A stretch of 64,000 nucleotides of DNA from Pycnococcus provasolii. Taxonomy: Eukaryota; Chlorophyta; Pseudoscourfieldiophyceae; Pseudoscourfieldiales. A program made the position numbers and the translations under genes. The stretch lies in the NCBI GenBank assembly GCA_049487715.1, contig CP150560.1, forward strand, positions 434,001 through 498,000. Direction: 5' to 3'. The number at the start of each line of letters is the position of its first letter. Positions within the stretch are counted from its first letter, which is position 1. The notes under the pieces are model-generated. The model saw only the letters and a program-made list of their open reading frames with translations. It was not told the DNA's origin and did not search any database. Shown here piece after piece: positions 1 to 10,645 of the stretch.

Positions 1-1
1 C

Positions 2-2674
2 AGTGGGACGCTTTTACAGATCAGATGCGATGAGAAGGGATACCTCGCGGTGTGCGCCTTCGGTCTGCCGGGCCAGGCTTTCGAAGACAATCCAGAGCGA
101 GCCATCGCGTGTGCGTCAACCGTTCTCACGAGCAAAGGTGGGAAGAGAGCAGGCGCCGTCGCGGGTGTGACGACTGGACAGCTTTTCTGCGCTGTCGTTG
201 GCGCACCCGAACGTGTGGAATACACAGTTTTTGGTGATGCCATAAATCTCTCTGCGCGGCTAATGGTCAAGGCAAAGAATGGTCTCGGCAATACAGGGCT
301 TCTCTGCGACGGTCTCACACACGGGGCGTGTATGGACGGCGGCGATACGATTGATGGCAAGTTCACAAAGCTTCAGCCGCTGCCTGTTAAGGGGAAGGCA
401 GAACCCGTTCAGGTATTTGCCGTTGATCCGACAAGATCACAAGAAGAGGTCGACGATGCACGAACACGCGAGCAGAAGGTCCAAGCAAAGATTGATTCGT
501 TGATTGCATTCGGTGGCCCTAAAATCATGAACAGCGGGGACAGTGTCACCGACGACAGCATCCCGATGGTTGGGCGCGACGATGATTTGGCAATTGTCCA
601 GTCATGCATTTGGGGATTTACAGACGACTCGGCAAAAAGGCTGGAAGCATTGAGTCCAAAAGCTCGACTGCCAAGTGCACGATGCAAATTTGTGCTTGTG
701 CAGGGAGCTCAAGGCCTTGGCAAGTCACGATTTCTTGGTTCTGTGCGAGAAATGGCGAAAGAGAAGAGTCTGCATACAATTTACGTCAAGACTACAGGTT
801 CTCGCGACAATCGAAATATTCCGTACATGGCATGGGTTCTGTGCTTGATACAGTTGGAACGCATTGTGAAGAATGTTTTGGACCATGGTGATGAATCATC
901 CGCGGTGAAGAATGAAGGGCTCACCGAAGTGCACCTTGCCACTATCTCGCGCCTCAAGATGGAAATTCAGGCGATCAGCAACGCCTCATTTCGCGGGCCT
1001 GGGCACGACAGTGCGGTTGTTGATACGTTCGAAAGCGCGCGACTGCTGCGTGAGCAGATGCGCAGTCTCGCAGCATCTAGCGAGAAAACACTTACGGCGC
1101 CAGAGAAGGCTGTACAACGAAAGAGCAATCCAGGCGTGATTGTCGAGGGTCATTCGCAGAAACATCTCACTAAATACCGGAACCTCAACGACGATACGAA
1201 GGTGAGTCACGACGACTCGGAAATCCGCACTTTCTTGGACGGCTCTCATATGCATACAAGTGACATATCGATCGTTACGACCGGTATGCACACGGAGCGT
1301 AAGTTTCTGAATTTCCTGTCAGGATTGATGAATGTATTGCCGATGGTATTTCTATTTGACGATCTCGACGAATTGGATTCCTATTCGTTGGACTTTTTCC
1401 TGACTTTGCTTGAGTGTGAGCCATCTACAGTTTTGATTGCCACATACGACCCTGAGATTGTGGCAACCAATGCAGCAGAGCGCAAGTATAAGCAGCAAAT
1501 CTACCAGTCATTACAGAAGGTTGCGTCGCATGAGATCAAGTTGAATACACTGGATCGAGAGGGCACTGCTAGACTGATTCGACACGTGACGCATCTCACA
1601 GACGTGCCAGTCGAGTATATCGATAGCGTGTACGAGCGTTCTGCCGGACATCCGAACATGGTGAAGCATATCGTCACTTTCCTGAATAACCAAACAGCAG
1701 CTCTTTCCGAACAGAGCGACGAGGTTGGAGAGGGGCAACTGCGCATGTTTCTGGCCAAGGAAACTGGACTTGAGTCAAAGTTCACAAGAATGTTAGATGC
1801 GCTGTCAGCCAAGCTGCAGCTCATGCTCAAGGTCGCCAGCGTGATTGGGGACAGAATTACTTCGACCCTGCTGACGAAAGTGCACCCGCTTCACCCGCCT
1901 ATTTTGGGCGTGCAGCGAGATGTAGGAGAGTTGGTAGCTCAGGGATTTCTAAAGCCGATGGTTGGCGATAATCGCGATGCACTTGAATTATGTTTTTCGG
2001 GCCAGCTGCTGCGTGACTCGGTGTATGATATCGTGCCCACGATTCAGCGTTCAAAGCTCCACGAAGCCGTTGCAAAATGTGATCTAGTGCCTCTATCCAT
2101 CGCTGTGGAGCATGCCGAGATGGCTAAGAATCCAGCTCTATGCTCGTCGTTGTATAAGCAGCTTGCGCATGAGAAAAAGAAGGACGGCAACCTCATTGGT
2201 TTTGCACGGGCAATGACGCAGGCTTCGAATTTTGCCACTCGCGATTTAAAAGTCGCCTTGGAGGCTGCCGAGGCATGGGCCGATATCAAGGAAAGGGAAG
2301 AATTTGTGGACAAGATCAAGCACTGTGCCCTTCTGCTGAGAGATGACCATGAAATGCTGAAAAGTAGTCAAGGTGGTCTTTTAAATCGCCTCTGTGGCAC
2401 GAAGGTGGACGACGACGACGTGATGGAACTTTCAAAAGACGAGATGTCTCGACAAATACGGCCTGCACGAGACGCCGAAAGCATCCACAAGCTCATCTCT
2501 CTCTGCAATGCATCTTTCTCGCACATGACATATTCAGATGAGCAACGTGAAGACATTACTGCAATTCTTGTCTACGCCTTACCTGCGCGTACGCGAGCAA
2601 AAGCGTACATGAAGAAAGTTCAGCGAAGGTTCGACAAGTACATGTCAATGAAAACACGAAGTGGCTCGCAATGA
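2..2674 (+). CDS. Soluble adenylyl cyclase-like protein (class III cyclase end + AAA/NTPase + helical region), 5' partial
   Basis: The frame is open from base 2, so the gene enters the window from the left; the GTG at 50 is not a real start. The first ~130 residues are the end of a class III nucleotide cyclase domain: a 'CAFGLPG' strand, then 'EYTVFGDAINLSARL', the conserved segment of the second catalytic domain of mammalian-type soluble adenylyl cyclase (ADCY10). A P-loop follows near residue 240 ('GAQGLGKSR'), with an aspartate-rich Walker B-like 'LFDDLDEL' near residue 455. The rest is helical, as in the STAND-type NTPase and tail region of sAC. Family knowledge: such enzymes make cAMP from ATP and are bicarbonate- or calcium-regulated in animals; regulation here is inferred only. 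A TGTAA motif lies about 60 bases after the stop. It converges on CTR9. An NTPase fused to a guanylyl cyclase is the main alternative. Confidence 0.85.
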   Translation, partial: SGTLLQIRCDEKGYLAVCAFGLPGQAFEDNPERAIACASTVLTSKGGKRAGAVAGVTTGQLFCAVVGAPERVEYTVFGDAINLSARLMVKAKNGLGNTGLLCDGLTHGACMDGGDTIDGKFTKLQPLPVKGKAEPVQVFAVDPTRSQEEVDDARTREQKVQAKIDSLIAFGGPKIMNSGDSVTDDSIPMVGRDDDLAIVQSCIWGFTDDSAKRLEALSPKARLPSARCKFVLVQGAQGLGKSRFLGSVREMAKEKSLHTIYVKTTGSRDNRNIPYMAWVLCLIQLERIVKNVLDHGDESSAVKNEGLTEVHLATISRLKMEIQAISNASFRGPGHDSAVVDTFESARLLREQMRSLAASSEKTLTAPEKAVQRKSNPGVIVEGHSQKHLTKYRNLNDDTKVSHDDSEIRTFLDGSHMHTSDISIVTTGMHTERKFLNFLSGLMNVLPMVFLFDDLDELDSYSLDFFLTLLECEPSTVLIATYDPEIVATNAAERKYKQQIYQSLQKVASHEIKLNTLDREGTARLIRHVTHLTDVPVEYIDSVYERSAGHPNMVKHIVTFLNNQTAALSEQSDEVGEGQLRMFLAKETGLESKFTRMLDALSAKLQLMLKVASVIGDRITSTLLTKVHPLHPPILGVQRDVGELVAQGFLKPMVGDNRDALELCFSGQLLRDSVYDIVPTIQRSKLHEAVAKCDLVPLSIAVEHAEMAKNPALCSSLYKQLAHEKKKDGNLIGFARAMTQASNFATRDLKVALEAAEAWADIKEREEFVDKIKHCALLLRDDHEMLKSSQGGLLNRLCGTKVDDDDVMELSKDEMSRQIRPARDAESIHKLISLCNASFSHMTYSDEQREDITAILVYALPARTRAKAYMKKVQRRFDKYMSMKTRSGSQ

Positions 2675-2958
2675 AATACAATTAAAAACATCAGTTTTGG
2701 CAGAAACCACAAAGATGATGTATATTAGATCTTTATGAAATGTAAATGAATGTGTGTTTCATAGTTGATGATTTGACAGTCTGATACGCTAAAATCACTC
2801 AAGTCTGTCTGCCTGATGTGAAGAGGCCCCTTCGGATTCCTATTCCTAGTCCATTCAGTAGTATGGGGCTCTGTTTTCGTGTTAGGCATTGTCTAATATG
2901 AACAAAAACATGCAGAAATGAGTGCGATTTCGAGTGTTCACAAAAATTTCTTTACAGC
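2675..2958. other. Convergent intergenic region with TGTAA motif
   Basis: This AT-richer spacer lies between two convergent stops. It holds a TGTAA motif within 'gaaatgtaaatg' near 2740, consistent with the green-algal poly(A) signal for the upstream + strand gene. No coding or RNA gene was recognised. Confidence 0.5.
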
Positions 2959-5900
2959 TCAATCTTCATCGTCGCTGCTGTCAAGAAGTCCAGCTCGTTT
3001 GAGGACTTCATCTTCATCTTCATCATCCTGCATTTCAGCATCCTCCTCGTCTCCTTGCGCCGCCTGCTCGCCCTCCATCAGGCGACTCTTCTTCCTCAAC
3101 TTCTTGCCTATTTTCTCTGCGTCGTCGCCCTCTTGGTCCTCCTCCTCATGCATTTCTTCATTTTCTTCTTCATCCTCCTCACCCTCCTCTTCGAAAACCT
3201 CCTTCTCTTCCCTACGGCGCTTCTTCTTCTTCTCCTTCTTCTCCTTCTTCTCCTTCTTCTCCGACTCGTCAGCCTTGTCGTCGCCATGTTCCAAAATGAA
3301 ATGGGCGCGCGCACTTGCCATCTTTTCAGCCGCATCCCGAGCCGCCTTCTCACGCCTCTGCTCCTCTAGCCGCTTCGCCTCCTTCTCCTTCTCCTCTTCC
3401 ACGCGTGCTTTTGCCGCTAAGTGCTCGGCGCGCAGGCGATCCGCGTTGAGCTTGAGCTTGTAGTCTTCAGCTCGCTTTTCCGCAAACGCAATGCAGTTGT
3501 CGGCGTTCTTCATTAATGACACACAGTAGTCAATGTGCATTTTGAGTTTGATTGTGTCCAGGCCAAGGCGCATGGCCTCACGAGCCTTTTCGTCCTCACC
3601 CTCTGCAACAGTCTGCAGCTGGAGGAGGATAGCGAGTGCCTGTTCCTCCATGCACTTGGCCTCCTTGACCGCATCGAGAGCCTCGATGGGATTTAATCTC
3701 TTACGATCCTTCCTGTCCCTTGCATTCTTCTCCCACCCATCCGGCTCGCCGTACAGACGAAATGCGAGTGAGCCGCACTCCTGGAGTTCGTACGCGAGAT
3801 CAAAACGCATGCGAATGTCCCCCGGCTTCAGGTGAATCGCCCTGCGCAATGCGCGGATCGCCTCGCGCTGCTCCCCTGCGTCGTGCAGCGTCCTTGCCAA
3901 GCACAGCAGAACCTCGTCGTCCACGCCACCCCCGTGTACTTCTAGGTAACGTTCGTACATGCGACGCGCAGCCGCAGTCTCGCCATTCGCCAGGTGCACG
4001 TGCGCGGTGTTCACCCAGCTATTGGACTCTGCCGTCGACAATTTCCCGGCGTATCCCGAGTCACGGGTGCCCCCCGCGGCACTCCTTTCCGCCGCCGCCG
4101 CCTCGCTGACCATGGAGAACGCCTCCTTCGCGTCCGCGAACTGTTCTCGCATGGCAAGGCAACATCCAACGCCATTCGCAGCGTAGGCATTTTGTGGGCC
4201 TCCGCCTCCGCCAGACCTTGAGCCACCGCCGCTCGGGGCAAGCGCTTTCTTGAAGTGCTCGATCGCTCGATTGATGTGGCCATCTCTCTTCTTCTCCTGC
4301 TCAGATGCCTCCGCCTTGGGGCCGCCAGAATGGACGCTCCTCTTACTCAGAGGAATTTCAGGGGGCGCCGTATTGAGGCAGAGGATGCCCATCGCCGTGT
4401 CAGCAAAGCCGTGCTTCTCATCGCTGTGTGAGCTCCTGAGCTGATCGAGCTGCTTCTTTGCCTCCGCCCAGTCCTTAGCCGCCAGCAGGACATCAGCGAG
4501 CATTGCACGGGCCTCCGAGCACGACGCATCTACCGCAAGCGCCTTCTCGCAGTGTGCCTTCGCCTCCGACAGGCGTTTTCGGCGACGTGCAAGATGTGCG
4601 TCGATAAGGTGAGCCTCCGCATACCACGGGGCAAGCGCAAGGAGCTCCTCGGTAAATTTCGCGCACTTCGTCTCGTCGCTCGTTGCAGCATGAGAAAGCG
4701 CCAAATTGAACAGCACAGCCGCCTCGCCCGAGGCTACCCCCCTGCCACGCAGAGCCTCTCTTGCAGCAGCAAATCTCGTGGTGGCGAGTGCGACATCTTC
4801 ACGACGCAGCGCGAGGACTCCCTCATTGTTGAGGTGAACCGCACTGAACATGTGAGCATTTGAGGTGTTGGCATCGACTGCTGCTGCGTAAGTTTCCTCC
4901 GCTGCGGGGTAGTCGCCGGAAAGCGCGGAAATCTCACCAAGCGACTCTAGCAGTGCCACCCGCGACTCTCCGCTCACATCTCTGAGGCTCTCACGCAAAT
5001 GCTCAATCGCCCTCGTGTACTTGCCAAGCGACGATTGCACGTGTCCGAGCATCGTGTGCACATTTTTTACGCCGTACGGATGGCACACCAGAGCTTTTTC
5101 GAGCTGAACCGATGCACCCTTCTGGTCGCCACGCTGTAGGTGCATCTGCGCAAGACCGTAGTGCATGAGCCCCATCGTCGCCGGCAGCGCGGCGTGCAGA
5201 GCTGATGTGGACACCGCAGGAGATGACCCGCTTGTGCCACTTCGGCCGCTGCGGGATGCGCCAGATCCGCTTGCCGCACCGTTCTTCAATTCCTTCATGA
5301 TGGGCTCCGCAAGCTCGCACGCCTGCTTGTAGTGTGCCTCCGCCGCCGCCATGTCGCCCTTCGCATGTTTGCACCGCGCTAGCAGGCAGTGAGCATCTGC
5401 CGCAAGAGCTGGTCGTGCACCTTCTCCACAGGCTCGTCTCGCCGCTTCAGCAAGTTTCTCGCACTCATCCGCCTCGCCCGTGACGTGCTTATGCAGCGCC
5501 AGCAACAGGAGTGTGGGCGCATTTCCTGGCTCCGCATCGTACGCACGTGTGAGCCACTCCAGGCTTCGCTGTATGCGCAGCTGCACCGCCTCCTCCGTCG
5601 CGCCGCGGTTCGCCTCCAGCCCCGAGAGTGTCGCCTCGAGCGTTGCCATCGCGGCCATCGCGGGCACACAAGCGGGGTCGAGCGTGAGAGCACGCACGAA
5701 AGCGCGGCGCGCTAGAATGTACTTGCCAAGACGGAACGCACAGACGCCCAGTCCTACACGCACCAGAGGCGGGCAGCCTGGGTGCTTAGCAAGCGCTGAG
5801 CGGAATGCCGATAAACCCTGCTCATAGGCACCAGCCGCTAGGTGCGCCATGCCCTGCCCCACGTGCCCCGCGATGCTCTCGCAGCCGAGCACTCGGCAGC

Positions 5901-6432
5901 TCGCGCCAAACGTCGCCTGCATGAAGTGGTTGAGAGCCTCCACGGGCGCTCCCCGCGTGAGCTTGTTGAGACCTCTTGCAACGTCCACCACCTTCTCGGT
6001 GGTTGGCAGTCCGAGCCTAGCCGCCTGGCTAAGCGTCGTGTCCGCGTTGACAACATCGTTCGCACGTTTCCTCTTCTCCGCCAGCGGGCGCATTCGCATC
6101 TCGCGCACCGTGGTGGTGCACGATGCGTACAACATGTGCGCTCTCTGCACCGCCTCCTCCGCCCTAGCAGCGGCGTCACCCGTCATGGGTGTCGCGTTCG
6201 CGCCGGCGAGCTGCTGTGCCGCCATCGTAATCGCTTTCTCGTGCTCTGCGTACGCACCTCGCAGCAGGTACGCATACGCGACGTCCATCCAGACGGATGC
6301 CGGCGCGCGTTCGGCCATGAGCACGGCGGCGAGGTCCCCATACGAGTCGGGTACGTCATCGACGGGAAGCACGAGGTCGTACCCCTCCGTCGGCAGCGGG
6401 AGGCACACGGCGGCGGGGCGGGAGGCGGCCAT
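2959..6432 (-). CDS. CTR9: CTR9, TPR subunit of the PAF1 transcription elongation complex
   Basis: A 1,157-residue protein. The start ATG at 6432 sits in a good context (ACCATGGCC) and gives 'MAASRPAAV'; the reading frame runs ~39 codons further upstream without adding anything domain-like. The body is tandem tetratricopeptide repeats (e.g. 'GLGVCAFRLGKYILARRAFVRAL', residues ~240-270, and many later). The C-terminus is a long charged coil followed by alternating Lys/Arg and Glu/Asp runs ending in 'DSSDDED'. TPR body plus charged tail at this length is typical of CTR9. Family role: nuclear scaffold of the PAF1 complex, travelling with RNA polymerase II and promoting H2B ubiquitination and H3K4/K36 methylation. 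Unusual: glycine/serine linkers interrupt the TPR region. No introns are needed. Confidence 0.9.
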   Translation of the reverse strand: MAASRPAAVCLPLPTEGYDLVLPVDDVPDSYGDLAAVLMAERAPASVWMDVAYAYLLRGAYAEHEKAITMAAQQLAGANATPMTGDAAARAEEAVQRAHMLYASCTTTVREMRMRPLAEKRKRANDVVNADTTLSQAARLGLPTTEKVVDVARGLNKLTRGAPVEALNHFMQATFGASCRVLGCESIAGHVGQGMAHLAAGAYEQGLSAFRSALAKHPGCPPLVRVGLGVCAFRLGKYILARRAFVRALTLDPACVPAMAAMATLEATLSGLEANRGATEEAVQLRIQRSLEWLTRAYDAEPGNAPTLLLLALHKHVTGEADECEKLAEAARRACGEGARPALAADAHCLLARCKHAKGDMAAAEAHYKQACELAEPIMKELKNGAASGSGASRSGRSGTSGSSPAVSTSALHAALPATMGLMHYGLAQMHLQRGDQKGASVQLEKALVCHPYGVKNVHTMLGHVQSSLGKYTRAIEHLRESLRDVSGESRVALLESLGEISALSGDYPAAEETYAAAVDANTSNAHMFSAVHLNNEGVLALRREDVALATTRFAAAREALRGRGVASGEAAVLFNLALSHAATSDETKCAKFTEELLALAPWYAEAHLIDAHLARRRKRLSEAKAHCEKALAVDASCSEARAMLADVLLAAKDWAEAKKQLDQLRSSHSDEKHGFADTAMGILCLNTAPPEIPLSKRSVHSGGPKAEASEQEKKRDGHINRAIEHFKKALAPSGGGSRSGGGGGPQNAYAANGVGCCLAMREQFADAKEAFSMVSEAAAAERSAAGGTRDSGYAGKLSTAESNSWVNTAHVHLANGETAAARRMYERYLEVHGGGVDDEVLLCLARTLHDAGEQREAIRALRRAIHLKPGDIRMRFDLAYELQECGSLAFRLYGEPDGWEKNARDRKDRKRLNPIEALDAVKEAKCMEEQALAILLQLQTVAEGEDEKAREAMRLGLDTIKLKMHIDYCVSLMKNADNCIAFAEKRAEDYKLKLNADRLRAEHLAAKARVEEEKEKEAKRLEEQRREKAARDAAEKMASARAHFILEHGDDKADESEKKEKKEKKEKKKKRRREEKEVFEEEGEEDEEENEEMHEEEDQEGDDAEKIGKKLRKKSRLMEGEQAAQGDEEDAEMQDDEDEDEVLKRAGLLDSSDDED

Positions 6433-6918
6433 GGTATCTGCGCCGTGCGGAATGGGCCCGGGGGGGGGGGAAGAGCCTCCTGAAGAGAGGGTTAGGTTTT
6501 CGCAACAAACTGCCCAAGTTCCTTCCTTCGAGCGAGCAGGCACAACCACGAGCTTTTTAAGGAAATGGGGTTTAGGGGTTGGTTGGGTTCGCAGACCTTG
6601 TAGAATAGGTCAGGTGAATAGGTCGGGGTTTAGCTTAGGAGAAGCATGCAAGGCCGCCTCCACCTCAAGCCTGCCGCCCCCTCCGGGATAGTTACGATAG
6701 TTCTGGGACACAAGTCTGACTGACTGGGCTTGTTGAGCTTGTTGTATCCGGTTTTCTTTTGATTTGTCACGTCTTGCAACAACATGTTGCTTTCACTTGT
6801 TTTGTTTGGGGTTCGGCCGGGCTGGGTTGGGTTAGGTTGGGTTGGGTTCCCACAACTGCACAAGTTTCGATCAAAGTGTCAGTTTTAATAGAAGGCAGCC
6901 TAGGGAAGCCACCTACGC
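6433..6918. other. Intergenic region with GGGTT-type repeats
   Basis: This spacer lies upstream of CTR9 and downstream of the LRR gene, both on the minus strand. It carries a G run at ~6460-6470, 'ggggtttaggggttggttggg' type sequence near 6565-6590, and a GGGTT/GGTTA array near 6820-6850. No coding potential was recognised. Confidence 0.5.
6820..6850. repeat. GGGTT-type telomere-like short repeat
   Basis: The + strand reads 'gggttgggttaggttgggtt' with neighbouring variants, a degenerate GGGTT(A) array of about 30 bases. It resembles telomere-like or telo-box sequence seen elsewhere in the window, but it is too degenerate to be called a telomere. Confidence 0.5.
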
Positions 6919-9033
6919 TTATGGACTCGGATGAACGCGCGCGGGGCTGTTGTTCTCCGTGAGGCCAGTAGGCCCGCTTAGCAGCAACGGACGAACGGGA
7001 GTGGGCAAACCGCCAATCTCTTCGTCGTGCGCTGTCAGATAACCAGCAGGATAGCCCTTACCCGGAGGAGTCTGAGGCGTAGGAGGAGGAAGTGCCATCA
7101 GCTCGAGCGTCTGCGCAGGACGCATGCGGCGGTACGCAAGCAACGCGCCAGCAACAAGAGCGAACGCGCAGGCGATCCCAATGCCTGCCGCGACACCAGC
7201 GTCAATCGACTCCTTCTTCGATACCTGGATGACTGGAGGGGGTGGTGCGGGCGCAGAACGCTTCGGACGCGTGAGCACGACATCAGGCAGCGGATCCGGC
7301 GGCGGGGGACTTGGCGGCGGAGGAGGTGGCGGGCTTGGTGGCGGAGGAGGAGCCATCGGCGGGCTCGGCGGTGGGCTCGGCGGAGGCGGGCTTGGTGGCG
7401 GTACTGGCGGGGAGATCGGAGGGGGTAGTGGTGGGCGAGGGGATGGCAGGGGTGGAGGGCTTGGTGGTGGTGGAGGCGGTGGAGGCGGTGGAGGCGGTGG
7501 GAACGGAGGAGGTGGTGGTGGACTCGGCGGCGGAAATGGGCTTGGCGGCGGCGGAGCGCCGGTACACCTAAAGAGCCAAGCCCAAATGATCGGTTTCCAC
7601 GCATCTTCCTGATCGGTTGTCCCCGGGGTGCGGTATTGGCAGCAGTTCGTGACGTTGCATCCTCTAGAGCAGGTTGGCAGACCCACACTGCAACGCAGGT
7701 TGTTGTTGCTTAAGTCGATTCGCGCCACAACGGAGCGATTGTACATCTTCTCAAGACTGCGCGGCTCCAGGTATGTCATGCGATTATTGCTCAGGTCGAG
7801 CTCGTCCAAAGCGCCAACTTTTGTGAACATGTCGTTGGGAAGAACCTCAAGACTGTTGCCGTTGAGGAAGAGCACCTTGAGCGATGGCAAGTCCCAAAGC
7901 CCGTCGTGATCCTCGAGTGTGGTGAGGTTATTATTCATCAAGCCCAAGTATCTTAGACTCGGCTGCCGGCCGCTCGCGAAGAGAGCGGGGTCGATAGTGC
8001 TCACCGTGCCATTCGAGAAGTCGAGCGTGATGAGATCCGCCAGAAATGGCGAATCAAAGAACTTTTCCCCGACATGCGTGAATAATCCGCCGCCGAGCCG
8101 AAGTTCTCTCAGCACTTTGAAATCGTACAGGAGATTGTCCGGAAGAGCGGAGATGCGATTGTTGCTCGCACGTAGACTCTCAATTGAAGATGCACCCTGG
8201 AACGTCTTTCGATTCAGCGCCTTGATGAAATTGTTGTCAAGGTTTAGGATCTGAAGGCGCCCCGTGTTGCGAAACGTGTAATCCTCAATCGCCTCAATTT
8301 CGTTATCGCTGAGATCCAGCCAGAGCAGGTCTTTGTTCGCCGCAAATAGATCTCTGTCGATTTTCGAAATGCGGTTTCCGCCCAAAAAGATGCGCTGCAT
8401 GCTTCTCGAGAGCTTGAACGCCTCCGGCATGATATCCGTGATGTTCAAGTTGTTGGCATACAGGGCGAGGCACTTGGTGCGTTCCGTTGGGCCGTCGCAC
8501 GTGGTCGTGTTCCACCCCGTCGACGGCAAGTCCAGTTCTAGCCGACCGTTTGAGACAGTGTAGTTGCACACGCCACACGTAGCAATCACTTGGCGATCGA
8601 GTACGGGTGGTGGCGACGGCGGCGGCGGCGGCGGAGGTGGAGGTGGTGGTGGCGGCGGCGGCGGAGGTGGAGGTGGGCTCGGCGGCGGCGGCGGCGGAGG
8701 CGGAGGTGGGCTTGGTGGTGGCGGAGGTGGTGGCGGTGGAGGGTACAGGCATGGATATGTTCCGTTCTTCGGCACGCTCACAATCATACCCGAGCTATTC
8801 GTGTAGTTGAACAGTTCCTCTCCCTGGTTTGTGCAAATGAGAGGCCACGGCGGCGGGGCGGGTCCAGGGTCCCATCCGCTTGCGATGTGCTCAGACTTCG
8901 TGGCAGTAGGCACGAGTACGAGCAGAAGCGCTGCAAGCAGGAGCAAAGTTGCCGACTGTACTGTTATGAGTGTGCCGATTGCGGCACGAACATGACGTCG
9001 GCCTCCTTCCACACAAGGCGCGCGCATCATCAT
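6919..9033 (-). CDS. Single-pass membrane protein with leucine-rich repeats between polyproline stalks
   Basis: 704 residues from the first real ATG (9033); the frame runs 4 codons further to a TTG. An N-terminal hydrophobic segment (~25-45, 'SATLLLLAALLLVLVPT') is a signal peptide or anchor. A first (S)P-rich tract follows (~105-145), then roughly ten leucine-rich repeats ('LLWLDLSDNEIEAIEDYTF', 'LKVLFLNGNSLEVLPNDMF'), a Cys-containing cap ('CRGCNVTNCCQ' type), a second long proline tract (~505-600), a transmembrane helix ('GVAAGIGIACAFALVAGALLAY') and a ~60-residue cytosolic tail. The architecture resembles plant LRR-extensins or LRR receptors without a kinase. A cell-surface or extracellular-matrix role is inferred. 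Antisense glycine-rich frames over the proline tracts are shadows. Confidence 0.85.
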   Translation of the reverse strand: MMMRAPCVEGGRRHVRAAIGTLITVQSATLLLLAALLLVLVPTATKSEHIASGWDPGPAPPPWPLICTNQGEELFNYTNSSGMIVSVPKNGTYPCLYPPPPPPPPPPSPPPPPPPPPPSPPPPPPPPPPPPPPPPPPPPSPPPVLDRQVIATCGVCNYTVSNGRLELDLPSTGWNTTTCDGPTERTKCLALYANNLNITDIMPEAFKLSRSMQRIFLGGNRISKIDRDLFAANKDLLWLDLSDNEIEAIEDYTFRNTGRLQILNLDNNFIKALNRKTFQGASSIESLRASNNRISALPDNLLYDFKVLRELRLGGGLFTHVGEKFFDSPFLADLITLDFSNGTVSTIDPALFASGRQPSLRYLGLMNNNLTTLEDHDGLWDLPSLKVLFLNGNSLEVLPNDMFTKVGALDELDLSNNRMTYLEPRSLEKMYNRSVVARIDLSNNNLRCSVGLPTCSRGCNVTNCCQYRTPGTTDQEDAWKPIIWAWLFRCTGAPPPPSPFPPPSPPPPPPFPPPPPPPPPPPPPSPPPLPSPRPPLPPPISPPVPPPSPPPPSPPPSPPMAPPPPPSPPPPPPPSPPPPDPLPDVVLTRPKRSAPAPPPPVIQVSKKESIDAGVAAGIGIACAFALVAGALLAYRRMRPAQTLELMALPPPTPQTPPGKGYPAGYLTAHDEEIGGLPTPVRPLLLSGPTGLTENNSPARVHPSP

Positions 9034-10645
9034 AGTGAAAAACAAACGTGTGAAAACACGTTTCAGGCAACTTGCAGCTTGAGACGTGCCAAATCACTCA
9101 ACACTTGTTGTCTTCTGCCTACGAAGACAGCACTTGAAAGCACGTTACCGCGAGCTTGCTCAGCTTAGTTGTAAGCTCGTTGACGAGAGATATTTCGCTA
9201 AGCTATTTCCTAAGATATCCAAAGGACCCTGGACAAAGCTGCAACGTGTCCAGCACCAGAGCGAGGAGCACGACAGCTGTGCTGACACGCAACGGCTTAA
9301 GATGCGAGGGGGAGGGGTGGAGGGCGTGATGGCGGAGGGCTAACCTGGGACTTGCCGAAACCTTTGCGCGGGTTTCGGACGGGCAGAACACAAGTGGAGG
9401 ATCCGTGTTGTGGGCCAGGCCTTTACTTCCTACCTGCCGGCCGGACCTGTAGTTCTTCCTCCTTCCTCCTCCCGGTTTGGAATCACATCGCATCACATCA
9501 GTGTTTCGATCCCATCACTCCTAGGGAATTCCCATCGATCAAATATACAGTACCTATACTGGAGATCAAGGCAAGCCCCCACTCCCGTCTCCCGTCTCAC
9601 GGCGAGTAGTATTCTCCGGAGCACTCATGTCTGCCAGTGGCTCTCCAGCACTCTCTCTGCCGCATCAATCACGCCAATAGACCTTTATGTACCTTTAGTT
9701 CTACCTTTCTGTTGTACATATCTATTGGATGCGCACCCTTATTAGCAGCACCGTTAGGGGGTGGGACCCGCGAGTGACTGCCACGAGTGAGTGCCGGTCT
9801 GCCGGATGAATCACACCTTGGTCTACTTCCTTGTTCTTGTTCTTGTTCTTCCGTTGAAATGCCGAGAACTCCAGGTGCCACGCCTCCCCTTCCTTCCTTC
9901 TCCCAAGACACTCCTGACTCCTGCGGTTGCGGTTCTCCACTGTCCCTGTCACTTTTCGAGGAGGTTTGAGGCTTGGACAGAGCACCTGCTTTGGCCCACC
10001 AGGAGGCGAGACTGCCGAGGGAGGGTTGCAGGCGTACAACTTGCCCTCTTGAGCAACTCTTGGGCTCTGAAGAGTCATGAATGCACAATGCGATAACGCA
10101 GCCAACGCTCACGAGCTCACGCCTCCGGCCTCACCGCCCTCACGGGCGGCCGGTTCTCGTTTCCCACGAAGAGAGGTGGTCAAGAGCTCATACGGCCGGC
10201 CTCACAGAAAAGCATTGCTTTCTGTCTTCGGCCAAGCGGCCGGAGTCGTATGTACTGTAAGGTCGTGTGTGATGTAACTTGTAGTATGATAATATGTGTG
10301 GTAATATGGATGGGTGGTAACGATGGGTGGTAGGAAGGCTGCTGGTGGTACCTTTACGGTAACGTGCTCGACGTTATCCCAGTCTAGTCTACGTGGTAAG
10401 GGTTCACTGTACCCGCGCAGCAGGTGTGCGAAGGGTTGGTTTGGTGGTCTTGGTGGAGAACCACACATTGTACAGTAAACTGTAAAGTGCTTGATATCCA
10501 CCACTCGGAGATACCTTTGTGGCCGAGATGTTATCCTCCGTTTTACCCTTACATTTTTGATTGTACCCTTGAGGGTGTGGTGAAAGTACCCTTGCGGCCG
10601 GAGCACGTTTCGCTGGATCGCATCGTTCGCTCCCCATCACCACAG
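9034..10645. other. 1.6-kb divergent intergenic region; may hold upstream opsin exon(s)
   Basis: This region lies between the start of the LRR gene (-) and the opsin gene (+). It contains several unrecognised open frames of 60-150 codons with no family resemblance, a polymorphic-looking 'ggtggtaat/ggatgggtggtaacgatgggtgg' stretch near 10300-10345, and CT-rich tracts. If the opsin has an upstream coding exon it must lie here, because no in-frame ATG precedes the conserved opsin sequence. Confidence 0.5.

Noticed and set aside
5842-6691. Open frames of 213 and 280 codons on the + strand over CTR9
   Set aside because: Antisense to the conserved TPR region; composition is that of a shadow frame, and CTR9 motifs prove the minus strand.
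7124-8806. Long glycine-rich open frames on the + strand (7124-7612, 7311-7571, 8564-8806)
   Set aside because: They are exact antisense shadows of the polyproline tracts of the LRR protein; CCN codons read as GGN on the other strand.
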